Part shown: piece after piece, positions 25,273 to 33,527 of the stretch
How the letters are laid out: every line of letters begins with the position of its first letter
How positions within the stretch are numbered: the first letter of the stretch is position 1
Source of the DNA: Elizabethkingia occulta
GTDB taxonomy: Bacteria; Bacteroidota; Bacteroidia; Flavobacteriales; Weeksellaceae
Assembly (NCBI RefSeq): GCF_002023715.1
Contig: NZ_MAHX01000016.1
Location: 310,001-374,000, forward strand
Direction of reading: 5' to 3'
Length of the DNA stretch: 64,000 bases
Program-made: the position numbers and the translations under genes
The notes under the pieces: model-generated
Told to the model about the DNA's origin: nothing
Database searches by the model: none
The model's input: the letters and a program-made list of their open reading frames with translations, nothing else

Positions 25273-26214
25273 ATGTCAGCACCCTTAATACTCTTATTGG
25301 ACAAAAACCACCCCCTTATTGTGGAACAGCTTTCGGCAAAAGGATTTCAGTTTGAAGAAGATTACACTTCTTCTTACGATGAAGTTTTATCCAAAATCCA
25401 TCTTTACGACGGTATCATTATCCGTAGCCGGATTCCTGTAAATGCCAGATTTCTGGAAGCAGCAAAAAAACTGAAATTTGTGGCCCGTGTAGGAGCCGGA
25501 ATGGAAAATATAGATACCCCAAAAGCAGAAGAGCTGGGTATTGCATTAATCAATTCGCCGGAAGGCAATAGAGACTCCGTAGCCGAACATGTTATCGGAA
25601 TGCTACTTGTCCTGATGAATCGTTTGTTCATAGCCTCGTTGGAGGTTAAAAACGGAATATGGCTGCGTGAGGAGAATCGTGGAGATGAACTGATGGGGAA
25701 AACCTTTGGTATTATTGGCTATGGTAATATGGGAAAGGCTGTCGCTAAAAGATTATCAGGATTTGGAGTGAAAGTTATCTTTTATGATATTCTTCCTGAT
25801 CTTGGTGATGAATATGCTACACAAGTTAGTTTGGAAACTTTGCAGAAAGAAGCTGATATTATAAGTCTTCATACTCCACAGACCCCAGAGACTCATTATC
25901 TAATAGATGAAGACTTTATCCGTAATATGAATAAAGACTTTTACCTGGTAAATACTGCAAGAGGAAAACATGTGAAAACCTCGGCATTAGTAGAAGCTTT
26001 AAAAGAAGGAAAAGTAAAAGCTGCCTGTCTGGACGTTCTGGAATTTGAAAAAGCATCTTTCGAAAATATTCAGACTTTAGAGAATTCCGATTTAGACTAT
26101 TTGTTAAATTCCGAAAAAGTAATTGTTACACCACATATTGCTGGTTGGACTGTCCAAAGCAAAATTAAGCTTGCGCAATTTATTGTTGACAAGATTTTAC
26201 AATTAAATTTATAA
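25273..26214 (+). CDS. D-2-hydroxyacid dehydrogenase (3-phosphoglycerate dehydrogenase-like)
   Basis: Protein of 313 residues in the D-isomer 2-hydroxyacid dehydrogenase family. It has the NAD-binding Rossmann motif FGIIGYGNMGKAVAKRLS (around residue 145), the catalytic Arg in NTARGKHV (around 235), a glutamate-like region and the histidine in VTPHIAGWT (around 280). The first domain carries FVARVGAGMENID and NSPEGNRDSVAEHVIGMLL, as in 3-phosphoglycerate dehydrogenase. It lacks a C-terminal ACT domain. A role in serine synthesis is possible, but the substrate cannot be fixed without an alignment. Confidence 0.85.
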   Translation: MSAPLILLLDKNHPLIVEQLSAKGFQFEEDYTSSYDEVLSKIHLYDGIIIRSRIPVNARFLEAAKKLKFVARVGAGMENIDTPKAEELGIALINSPEGNRDSVAEHVIGMLLVLMNRLFIASLEVKNGIWLREENRGDELMGKTFGIIGYGNMGKAVAKRLSGFGVKVIFYDILPDLGDEYATQVSLETLQKEADIISLHTPQTPETHYLIDEDFIRNMNKDFYLVNTARGKHVKTSALVEALKEGKVKAACLDVLEFEKASFENIQTLENSDLDYLLNSEKVIVTPHIAGWTVQSKIKLAQFIVDKILQLNL

Positions 26215-26243
26215 ATTGCCGTTCCTTAATTCAAATGTTATTT

Positions 26244-27488
26244 ATGAAGAAGTATAGTGCTCTTTTTTTACTTTGCACCTTAACCTTTACCGCTTGTAAA
26301 AAAGAAGGTGGAAAAGCGCAGTCTAATGATGAAAAATACGAAAGTAAGCTTCCCAACTATGGAAGTGTCAATTTAAAAGAAGTTTTCTCTCCCGAAGATT
26401 CTAAACTTGCAGATAGGAATGCAACAGTTCAGGCTATAGATGGTTATTATAAACATGTATGGGAAAAGGGAGATCTTAGCGGTGGTGTTTTAGTTGCTAA
26501 AGGAGACGACATTCTGTATGAAAAATACAGAGGATTTGCTCGTGAGCATAATACCGTTCCAATTACGAAAGATGTAGCATTGCACGTGGCATCGGTTAGT
26601 AAGCCGATTACTGCTATGGCTGTGATGAAGCTGATAGAGGCAGGTAAATTAAAACTAAACGAACCACTTACTACATTGTTTCCGGGATTTCCTTATCCGG
26701 AAATTACCGTAGAAATGCTTTTGAAGCAGCGTAGTGGATTACCTAAATACGAACATTTTCTGGAAGATGCAAAAGTGCCGAAAGCCAATTATATCAGTAA
26801 TAAATTTATTCTGGATTTTATTATTAAAAATAAACCCGAATTAGCCAGAAAACCAGATACCGGATTTATGTATTGCAATACCAACTTTGCATTGCTTGCT
26901 CTGGTTGTAGAGAAGGTTACAGCAACGCCTTTCCCGGAGGCTATGCAGGAGATGGTTTTCAAGCCTTTAAAGATGAATAATACTTATATCTTTCAGGAAA
27001 AAGATATTCCTACAGCAGGACAGTCTTTCTATAACAATGGAAAAAGATTGTTTCCACTGGATTATCTGGACCTGATTTATGGTGATAAGAATGTTTATAC
27101 GACGCCCCGGGATTTGTATAATTTTTCCAAAGCTTTATTCTCTAAAGATTTTTTAAAACCAGAGCTTATGAATCTTGTATTCCAGCCATATTCTAATGAA
27201 AAAGCTGGTGTAAATAATTATGGTATAGGTTTCAGAATGAAAATCTTCGATAATGGAGAAAAACTCACTTATCACAATGGATGGTGGCATGGTTCCAATG
27301 CTGTATTCGGGCATTTGTTGAAATCTAAAGTAACGATTATAGCCATCGGAAATAAATATTCTTCCAGAGTTTATTCTACTTTAGCTTTATCTGGATTATT
27401 TGAAAATTTTCCGTTTGAAAGAGAGCGTTTGAGTAAAGAACTGGACAGACTTCCTGTAGATGAAAAACCTTCTGACGCAGGGGAATAG
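26244..27488 (+). CDS. Serine hydrolase of the beta-lactamase (class C-like) family, lipoprotein
   Basis: Protein of 414 residues from the ATG at 26244. The signal MKKYSALFLLCTLTFTAC ends in a lipobox cysteine, so it is probably membrane-anchored outside the cytoplasm. The domain shows VASVSKPIT (SxxK nucleophile), YCNTNFALL (YxN) and HNGWWHGSN, matching the beta-lactamase/PBP-like serine hydrolases. Members include esterases and D-aminopeptidases; nothing here marks it as a resistance beta-lactamase. It begins 29 bases after the dehydrogenase gene. Confidence 0.87.
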   Translation: MKKYSALFLLCTLTFTACKKEGGKAQSNDEKYESKLPNYGSVNLKEVFSPEDSKLADRNATVQAIDGYYKHVWEKGDLSGGVLVAKGDDILYEKYRGFAREHNTVPITKDVALHVASVSKPITAMAVMKLIEAGKLKLNEPLTTLFPGFPYPEITVEMLLKQRSGLPKYEHFLEDAKVPKANYISNKFILDFIIKNKPELARKPDTGFMYCNTNFALLALVVEKVTATPFPEAMQEMVFKPLKMNNTYIFQEKDIPTAGQSFYNNGKRLFPLDYLDLIYGDKNVYTTPRDLYNFSKALFSKDFLKPELMNLVFQPYSNEKAGVNNYGIGFRMKIFDNGEKLTYHNGWWHGSNAVFGHLLKSKVTIIAIGNKYSSRVYSTLALSGLFENFPFERERLSKELDRLPVDEKPSDAGE

Positions 27489-27496
27489 AAAATTGC

Positions 27497-27504
27497 TAAA
27501 TTTG
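27497..27504 (+). promoter_or_regulatory. Possible -7 element next to the Ig-like lipoprotein start
   Basis: TAAATTTG ends 4 bases before the ATG at 27509. No TTG is seen at the correct upstream spacing, so this is weaker than the two similar sites at 12244 and 23945. Confidence 0.35.
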
Positions 27505-27508
27505 CCGT

Positions 27509-29338
27509 ATGAGAAATGCCTTCTTTTTGTTATTTATAATTCTCTTCTTTTCCTGCGCAAGGGTGGGAGCACCTGTTGGAGGAGAAAAGGATAAAACACC
27601 ACCAAGGGTTGTATCTTCAAAACCAGATTCTTTAGCAAAGAACGTTTCGACGGATCTTAAAGAGCTAAGGATTGATTTTGATGAGTATATTACCCTGAAA
27701 GATGCATCCAAGCAATTGGTTATTTCTCCGCCTATAAAGAAATTAAAAAAGATTATTCCGTCTGCTATGGCGAATAAGTATATCCTGATCCAATGGGAAG
27801 ATACACTGAAGGCAAATACAACCTATAATTTCAATTTCGGAAATAGTATTGCAGATAATAATGAGGGGAATGTACTTCCATATTACAACTTTGTTTTTTC
27901 AACAGGGAATACTATAGATAGCCTTTATATAAGTGGTAATGTAGATGATGTTCTCACACCAAGGAAAAAGAATAGTAAGGATACCAATACAAACGATAAA
28001 GAGAAACCTCTTGTTGTAGGCTTGTATAAAGCAGATGCAAAAGATTATAAAGAAAAGCCATATTATATTTCGAGAGTAGATCCGGATGGGTATTTTGAAT
28101 TAAATTATCTGGCTGCCGGAGATTATAATCTTGTTGCTTTTCAGGATGATAATCAGAACAGTATTTACGATTCCGGAAAAGAGAGAGTTGCTTTCTTACC
28201 AGAGCCTCTGCATTTGACAGAACCTAAAAAAGGATTACGTCTGTTGCTGTCTCCGCCAAAGAAAAAATTCAGATTTGTTGAAACCAAACCAATTCCTGGA
28301 GGCCTTAATATGGTTTTCGAAGGGAAACCGGATGATAGTCTTCAGATAAATCAAGTAGGATCAGCTCTTTCTGATTTTAAAATACAACGTAAACCTAAAT
28401 CGGACTCTGCATATATATGGATAAATCCAAAAGGAAATGATTTCAAAGAGTCTTCAACGAATGTGAAATTCTCTTTCTACAACAATGTGAAGAAAAAGGT
28501 TGATACTGTTTCAACATATTATAAAGTAAATACTAAAGACGAGTTAACACTAAACAATAATTCCGGTACAACACTTCCTCCGGGAAGCAATCTGAGGCTT
28601 AAAGCTAATATGGCCTTGGATAAAGTGGATTTTGCACAGTGGGAACTGAAAGCAGATAGTACTACTGTAGTGCCATTCCAGGCGCAAATTTCTAAAACAA
28701 ATCCGTTTGAAATTCAGGTTGATGCCCAGCTTCTGGCCGGAAAAAAATATAGCCTTAGAGTAGGGAAAGAAAGTGTGTCCGCATTCTATTTTAAAAATGC
28801 AAAGCCAATTATATTCAATTTTGATGTTGGTAAAAGCGATGAATATGGGTCTTTAGTTTTCCGTTTAGCTAATGCTCCTACTGCACCATTCTGGGTTCAG
28901 TTGCTGAATGATAACTTTGATGTTGTAAAAGAACAGAAGGTTGAAGGTAAAACAGAAATAAAATTCGAAAACCTGAAAGCAGAAACTTATTCTATAAGGA
29001 TATTGGTAGATAATAATAAAAACGGAGTGTGGGACGGTGCAGATTTCGAAAAACATATCCAGCCGGAAGAAGCATATCTGTATCGTAAAAAAATGACCGT
29101 AAAACCTCTTTGGGATAAAGTAGAAAACTGGGATCTGAAAGATACATCTGTAAATGATAAAGAAGATCAGGAGGATTCATTAATGCCTTCGGGAGCAGGA
29201 ATTAAGAGTATAGAAGAACAGGAAAAAGAAAAAGCCAAAGAGAAGGCTAAAGATAAAGACGATAAGACGAAGAAAGAGCAGAACGATCTGTATCAGAAAC
29301 AACAACAGCAGTTACAAAACCCGGGATATCAGCGATAG
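27509..29338 (+). CDS. Ig-like domain-containing lipoprotein
   Basis: Protein of 609 residues. The N terminus ILFFSCARVGAPVGGEKDKT has a lipobox cysteine followed by the GG-KDKTPP segment typical of a Bacteroidota family with an N-terminal bacterial Ig-like (SbsA-type) domain: PPRVVSSKPDSLAKN, then LRIDFDEYITLKD. Later parts are beta-rich (a prealbumin-like DPDGYFELNYLAAGDYNLVAF). The C terminus is a long Lys/Glu/Gln stretch. It is likely exposed at the outer membrane; function unknown. It is separated by only 3 bases from the haem-binding gene. Confidence 0.83.
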   Translation: MRNAFFLLFIILFFSCARVGAPVGGEKDKTPPRVVSSKPDSLAKNVSTDLKELRIDFDEYITLKDASKQLVISPPIKKLKKIIPSAMANKYILIQWEDTLKANTTYNFNFGNSIADNNEGNVLPYYNFVFSTGNTIDSLYISGNVDDVLTPRKKNSKDTNTNDKEKPLVVGLYKADAKDYKEKPYYISRVDPDGYFELNYLAAGDYNLVAFQDDNQNSIYDSGKERVAFLPEPLHLTEPKKGLRLLLSPPKKKFRFVETKPIPGGLNMVFEGKPDDSLQINQVGSALSDFKIQRKPKSDSAYIWINPKGNDFKESSTNVKFSFYNNVKKKVDTVSTYYKVNTKDELTLNNNSGTTLPPGSNLRLKANMALDKVDFAQWELKADSTTVVPFQAQISKTNPFEIQVDAQLLAGKKYSLRVGKESVSAFYFKNAKPIIFNFDVGKSDEYGSLVFRLANAPTAPFWVQLLNDNFDVVKEQKVEGKTEIKFENLKAETYSIRILVDNNKNGVWDGADFEKHIQPEEAYLYRKKMTVKPLWDKVENWDLKDTSVNDKEDQEDSLMPSGAGIKSIEEQEKEKAKEKAKDKDDKTKKEQNDLYQKQQQQLQNPGYQR

Positions 29339-29341
29339 CCT

Positions 29342-29794
29342 ATGATAAAGAAAATCTTGTTCTGGGGATTTGTTGTATTAGTTGTTATCCAGCTTATTCC
29401 TGTAAACAGAACCAATAAACCTGTAAATAAGAAAGATAACTTTGTCAGTCTGCAACAATCTCCGGCAGATGTTACGCAGCTTTTACAGCGTGCCTGTTAT
29501 GATTGTCATTCTGATGAGACGAAGTATCCATGGTACTCTTATGTTGCGCCTATTTCGTGGACGGTAAAAGACCACGTAAATGAGGGTAAAGCACGGTTGA
29601 ATTATTCTGAATGGAGTCAGTACAATAAAGATCAGAAGACAACTATATTACAGAAATCTGTTTCTACAATAGAACAACGTTCTATGCCAATGCCTGCATA
29701 TATATTAAAGCATCCGGAAGCAAATCTGAATAATACTGAAAGAAATACACTCACTGAGTATTTTAAGAAGCTACTGACTGATAACAAGTATTAA
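29342..29794 (+). CDS. Haem-binding domain-containing protein
   Basis: Protein of 150 residues. An N-terminal membrane anchor (residues ~4-20) precedes a haem-binding domain with CYDCH (Cys52, Cys55, His56), the CxxCH c-type haem attachment motif, then TKYPWYSYVAPISWTVKDHV and a methionine-rich QRSMPMPAY, which may give the distal ligand. It probably acts as a small periplasmic cytochrome. It is 3 bases after the Ig-like lipoprotein gene. Confidence 0.87.
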   Translation: MIKKILFWGFVVLVVIQLIPVNRTNKPVNKKDNFVSLQQSPADVTQLLQRACYDCHSDETKYPWYSYVAPISWTVKDHVNEGKARLNYSEWSQYNKDQKTTILQKSVSTIEQRSMPMPAYILKHPEANLNNTERNTLTEYFKKLLTDNKY

Positions 29795-29828
29795 GCGCTT
29801 TATTAGTCATAGCTACGGTATATTTTTA

Positions 29829-29836
29829 TAAATTTG
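29829..29836 (+). promoter_or_regulatory. Candidate -7 element upstream of catB
   Basis: TAAATTTG lies 110 bases before the proposed GTG start of the acetyltransferase. No good TTG partner is visible; low confidence. Confidence 0.3.
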
Positions 29837-29945
29837 ACTTATAAAATTAACGCATTAGCTTTTTTAAATTAACATACACCACTTTTTAGGAGTTATTATT
29901 ATATAACCCCTATTTCTTCTATTGTTAAATTTAAAAGTTATAAAC

Positions 29946-30572
29946 GTGAAAAATTTCTTCGAAAGCCCTTTCAAAGGGAAAATCATAAAAGATCATATCC
30001 AAAATCCTAATATCATTGCCGGTAAATATTCTTATTATTCAGGCTATTACCACGGATATTCATTTGACGATTGTGCCCGCTATTTGTTGCCAGACAGAGA
30101 TGACGTAGATAAATTGATTATAGGATCTTACTGTTCTGTGGGAACTGGTGCTAGTTTTATAATGGCAGGCAATCAGGGACACCGATATGACTGGATATCC
30201 AGTTTTCCATTTTTTTATATGAATGAAGTGGAAGCCTTTGAAAACAGCATAGATGCCTTTAAAAATGCAGGTGATACAATAATAGGAAACGATGTATGGA
30301 TTGGAGGTGAAGCGATGATTATGCCGGGAGTAAAAGTAGGGGATGGTGCCGTAATAGGCAGCCGTGCATTAGTGACAAAAGATGTAGAGCCTTATGCTAT
30401 TGTTGGAGGTAATCCTGCAAAACTGATTAAAAAAAGATTTAGTGAAAACCATATAGCAATATTGCTCGAAATAAAATGGTGGGAATGGGATGAAGAGATT
30501 CTTGTAGAAGCAATGCCTATACTTTGCTCCGGTAATATTGATTTATTATACAAGTTTTATAAGAATATCTGA
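29946..30572 (+). CDS. catB: CatB-type chloramphenicol/xenobiotic O-acetyltransferase
   Basis: Protein of 208 residues if it starts at GTG 29946, giving [12 protein letters not shown], the usual N terminus of this family; a TTG at 29922 would add 8 residues. It is a left-handed beta-helix (hexapeptide repeat) enzyme: [38 protein letters not shown] with the catalytic histidine, and repeats [19 protein letters not shown]. It acetylates chloramphenicol or related xenobiotics with acetyl-CoA. Chromosomal catB genes are common in this group. No mobile element flanks it, so it looks intrinsic. Confidence 0.92.
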   Translation: MKNFFESPFKGKIIKDHIQNPNIIAGKYSYYSGYYHGYSFDDCARYLLPDRDDVDKLIIGSYCSVGTGASFIMAGNQGHRYDWISSFPFFYMNEVEAFENSIDAFKNAGDTIIGNDVWIGGEAMIMPGVKVGDGAVIGSRALVTKDVEPYAIVGGNPAKLIKKRFSENHIAILLEIKWWEWDEEILVEAMPILCSGNIDLLYKFYKNI

Positions 30573-30671
30573 AAGTAAAGGGCTTCTGTATCAGCTAGTT
30601 AATTACTTTTAAGACCATGAATTCAGATGAAGACAGAAAGCTTATTAGCATTTTCATTTTTTTGACTAAAA

Positions 30672-30704
30672 AAACATCATAGGTTTCTAAAACCTATGAT
30701 GTTT
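30672..30704. terminator. Bidirectional terminator-like hairpin between catB and the NUDIX gene
   Basis: AAACATCATAGGTTT and AAACCTATGATGTTT form a perfect 15-bp stem around CTA. It sits between convergent genes. Its GGTTT/AAACC core is shared with the hairpin at 1462-1492. Confidence 0.75.
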
Positions 30705-30738
30705 ATATATTCCGGCTGTTTCAGAGTCGTTTATAAGT

Positions 30739-31248
30739 CTACTGCAATCTGTATTTTTCAAAAAATAGTTTTTGCGATTCAAAAGCAATTTCATTCAGGT
30801 CAATCTCATTTTTTTTAACCCAGATCGTATCAGAAATCTCATGCTCTTCGAGTACAACATCAAACTTTTCTGTCACCTCATATTCAAAGAAAAGATCCAT
30901 AGTATGGTATAATATATCCTTGTAGGGATAAGTATTGGGGATACTACAGATGTATTTCAGTTTACTTTCGTCAACTTCTATCTGCATTTCTTCGAATAAT
31001 TCCCTGCGGCAGGCATTCTCTGCTGTTTCTTCAAAATCTATAAATCCGCCGGCAAGATCCAGTTTTCCATGGGAAGGTTCCTGATTTCTTCGGGTTAGCA
31101 TAACCTCGTCGCCGCATTTTATTACAACAGCAACAGCAGCAGCAGTATTATTGTAAAAAACGAAGTCACAGGATGCACAATGCATTTTCCTTCCGTTAAA
31201 AGTAAGACTCTCTTTTCCGCAGTTCGGGCAGAATTGTAGATTTAGCAT
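30739..31248 (-). CDS. NUDIX hydrolase with N-terminal zinc ribbon
   Basis: Protein of 169 residues. An N-terminal zinc ribbon (Cys7, Cys10, Cys24, Cys27) precedes a NUDIX domain with an intact Nudix box, GFIDFEETAENACRRELFEE. The layout resembles NADH-pyrophosphatase-like enzymes but is shorter. It probably hydrolyses a nucleoside diphosphate linked to another moiety. It lies 1 base after the xerD stop and is likely in the same unit. Confidence 0.88.
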   Translation of the reverse strand: MLNLQFCPNCGKESLTFNGRKMHCASCDFVFYNNTAAAVAVVIKCGDEVMLTRRNQEPSHGKLDLAGGFIDFEETAENACRRELFEEMQIEVDESKLKYICSIPNTYPYKDILYHTMDLFFEYEVTEKFDVVLEEHEISDTIWVKKNEIDLNEIAFESQKLFFEKYRLQ

Positions 31249-31249
31249 A

Positions 31250-32179
31250 TTATTCTATATGATGTTTATTGTTTCGCGGGTGAAAATCAATAATAGCAGT
31301 CCTTAGGTTCTCTGTCTCCAGATGTGTATATACCTGGGTAGTTGTAATACTGGAATGACCCAATAATTCCTGTATAAATCTAAGATCGGCTCCATTTTGT
31401 AATAAATGTGTAGCGAAAGAATGCCGGAATGTATGCGGAGAAATACTTCTGTAAATCCCTGCTTTTGCAGCCATTTCTTTGATCATGATAAATACCATTA
31501 CTCTCGATAAAGCTGTTCCTCTGGTATTCAGAAAAGCTACGTCTGTACTTTTTGGAGCTACACGCATGTGGCTTCTGGTATGTTGAATATAATTCTGAAG
31601 AATTTTTTGCGTATAAGGAGCCAACGGAACAAACCTTACTTTCTTACCTTTACCCTCAACCCTGATATAAGATTCATTAAAATTGATGTCGGATAATTTA
31701 AGATCAATTAATTCTGAAACACGGAGGCCGCAGCCATAGAGAACTTCGATGATACAAAAGTTCCGCTGTCCAATATCAGTACTCTGGTCAATAACTGAAA
31801 CTAGTTTTTCCACATCATCAAAACTAAGGGTATCCGGCAGATATAAACCCAACTTTGGTCCCTCCAGTAAAGATGTAGGATTTTCCTGTATCAATTCTTC
31901 TTCGAAGAGATATTTATAAAAAGCTTTTGTAGAAGATACCCAACGAGCCTGAGTTCTTTCACTAATGCCTTGTTTAGACTGATATTGCATAAAGTCTAAT
32001 AAATGATCATAAGTGATATCTTCTGGTGAAAAATCCTCTAAAAATTCCTGAGTATACTCAGCCAGTTTTTTTAGATCTCTGATATAAGCGTCTAAAGTAT
32101 TGTTGGAAAAATTTTTCTCGAATTTTAAGTATTCTGCAAAGTTTTTAATTTGTATATCCCAATTCTTTTTTTCATCCAT
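31250..32179 (-). CDS. xerD: Tyrosine recombinase XerD
   Basis: Protein of 309 residues. An N-terminal SAM-like core-binding domain (FAEYLKFEKNFSNNTLDAY) leads into a catalytic domain with the tetrad residues in GCGLRVSEL (Arg), HTFRHSFATHLL (His and Arg), LLGHSSITTT (His) and VYTH (nucleophile Tyr). XerC/XerD resolve chromosome dimers at dif. Single-copy chromosomal context and standard length favour housekeeping XerD over an integrase, and no attachment site or mobile cargo is nearby. It is grouped with other housekeeping genes on this strand. Confidence 0.9.
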   Translation of the reverse strand: MDEKKNWDIQIKNFAEYLKFEKNFSNNTLDAYIRDLKKLAEYTQEFLEDFSPEDITYDHLLDFMQYQSKQGISERTQARWVSSTKAFYKYLFEEELIQENPTSLLEGPKLGLYLPDTLSFDDVEKLVSVIDQSTDIGQRNFCIIEVLYGCGLRVSELIDLKLSDINFNESYIRVEGKGKKVRFVPLAPYTQKILQNYIQHTRSHMRVAPKSTDVAFLNTRGTALSRVMVFIMIKEMAAKAGIYRSISPHTFRHSFATHLLQNGADLRFIQELLGHSSITTTQVYTHLETENLRTAIIDFHPRNNKHHIE

Positions 32180-32201
32180 GTGTGTGTTTTTGATATTATT
32201 T

Positions 32202-32642
32202 TTATATTATATTCTCAAGTTGTGTGTCGTGTATTTGTAATATTTCAACTCCTGCTTCTTTCAGGAATTTTAACCCAGCATCATCCGAATAGGCATCAAT
32301 GTATACCAAACGTTTTATACCGGACTGGTGTATAAGCTTACTGCATTCCTTACAAGGAGATAGCGTAAGATATAATGTGGCCCCTTTACATGATTGTGTA
32401 GAGTTCGCCAATTTCAGAATTGCGTTAGCCTCTGCATGAAGAACATACCAATGTGTTTTTCCTTCTGTATCTTCGCAACAATTTTCAAATCCTGAAGGTG
32501 TTCCGTTATAACCATCCGAAATGATGGTACGGTTGTTCACGATCAGCGCCCCTACCTGCTTTCTTTTGCAATAGGAAAGTTTGGCCCATTCTTTAGCCAT
32601 ACGGAGATATGCGATATCAAATTTAGTAATTTCACTCCCCAT
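32202..32642 (-). CDS. Deoxycytidylate (dCMP) deaminase-like protein
   Basis: Protein of 146 residues in the cytidine deaminase-like superfamily. Zinc-binding and proton-shuttle residues are visible: HAEANAI (His69, Glu71) and SPCKEC (Cys97, Cys100). The start is MGSEITKFDIAYLRMAKEWA. It most resembles the dCMP deaminase/ComEB group, converting dCMP to dUMP for thymidylate synthesis. Its start codon shares one base with the stop of the enoyl-CoA hydratase gene upstream, so the two are coupled. Confidence 0.9.
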   Translation of the reverse strand: MGSEITKFDIAYLRMAKEWAKLSYCKRKQVGALIVNNRTIISDGYNGTPSGFENCCEDTEGKTHWYVLHAEANAILKLANSTQSCKGATLYLTLSPCKECSKLIHQSGIKRLVYIDAYSDDAGLKFLKEAGVEILQIHDTQLENII

Positions 32643-33400
32643 TAGAAATTTGGTTTTCTCTTCTCCATAAACGCAGCAACTCCTTCTTCTTTATCTTCCA
32701 GTTCGAATAATTTTCCGAAAGATTTTATCTCCTTTTCAAATCCGTTTTCAGAATATGAAGCATTTACGGCAGCAATAGCTTCTGTAATAGCAAGAGGTGA
32801 GTTTTTGGAAATTGTTGAAGCCAACTCTTTTGTTTTATCCATCAGTTCAGCTAATGGAAAAACATCATTCACCAATCCTATTTCTTTAGCTCTTTGGGCA
32901 GGAATCATTTTTGCAGAGAAGATAATTTCGTTAGCAATACCTTTTCCCACCAATTTTGGAAGCCTTTGCGTTCCACCATATCCCGGGATAAGACCTAAAG
33001 TAACCTCTGGTAAACCCAATCTGGCAGTTTCAGACGCATAACGGATATGGCAAGCCATTGCCAATTCTAGTCCTCCACCTAATGCAAAACCATTAATTGC
33101 TGCAATAACCGGTTTTTTTAAATTTTCTATCTTATCAAAAACATTTATATGTCCTTTTCTGGACATTTCCTCTGCCTGATCAGCATTATAATCTGAAAAT
33201 TCTTTTATGTCAGCTCCGGCAACAAAAGATTTTTCACCACTTCCGGTAATAATAATAACCCGGATTTCCGGATTTTCCTCAGCATGGGAAACAGCCTCAT
33301 TAATCTCCTGCAAAGTCTGTCCGTTTAGTGCATTCAGACTCTCAGGGCGATTAATTTCTATCGTAAAAATATTGTTTTCCTGACGTGTGTTAATGTTCAT
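32642..33400 (-). CDS. Enoyl-CoA hydratase/isomerase family protein
   Basis: Protein of 252 residues in the crotonase superfamily. It shows NRPESLNALNGQ, the oxyanion-hole segment FVAGADIKEFSD, and NGFALGGGLELAMACHIRYA with LPEVTLGLIPGYGGTQRLP, which holds the two catalytic glutamates (E in LGGGLE-context region and PEVTLG). It hydrates trans-2-enoyl-CoA in fatty-acid degradation or a related pathway. It overlaps the dCMP deaminase gene by one base. Confidence 0.92.
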   Translation of the reverse strand: MNINTRQENNIFTIEINRPESLNALNGQTLQEINEAVSHAEENPEIRVIIITGSGEKSFVAGADIKEFSDYNADQAEEMSRKGHINVFDKIENLKKPVIAAINGFALGGGLELAMACHIRYASETARLGLPEVTLGLIPGYGGTQRLPKLVGKGIANEIIFSAKMIPAQRAKEIGLVNDVFPLAELMDKTKELASTISKNSPLAITEAIAAVNASYSENGFEKEIKSFGKLFELEDKEEGVAAFMEKRKPNF

Positions 33401-33479
33401 ATTAGCTTCTTTTTGTAAGAATTATATCTCTAATTTTTGAAAAAAAATAAAGAATATTAGTTAAAAGTAATAAAAAAAA

Positions 33480-33503
33480 CCAAACTACAAAATATGAGTT
33501 TGG
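33480..33503 (-). terminator. Terminator after catalase (minus strand)
   Basis: CCAAACT (33480-33486) pairs with AGTTTGG (33497-33503). On the minus strand the stem is followed by a run of T (the plus-strand A-run at 33472-33479). Confidence 0.65.
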
Positions 33504-33527
33504 CTTTATCTATAAAAAAATGATATT

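Noticed and set aside
25404-25631. Minus-strand frame within the 2-hydroxyacid dehydrogenase
   Set aside because: Shadow of a gene with intact NAD-binding and catalytic motifs.
31250-32179. Integrase of a genomic island
   Set aside because: The protein has housekeeping XerD length and motifs, and no attachment site, tRNA or island cargo adjoins it.
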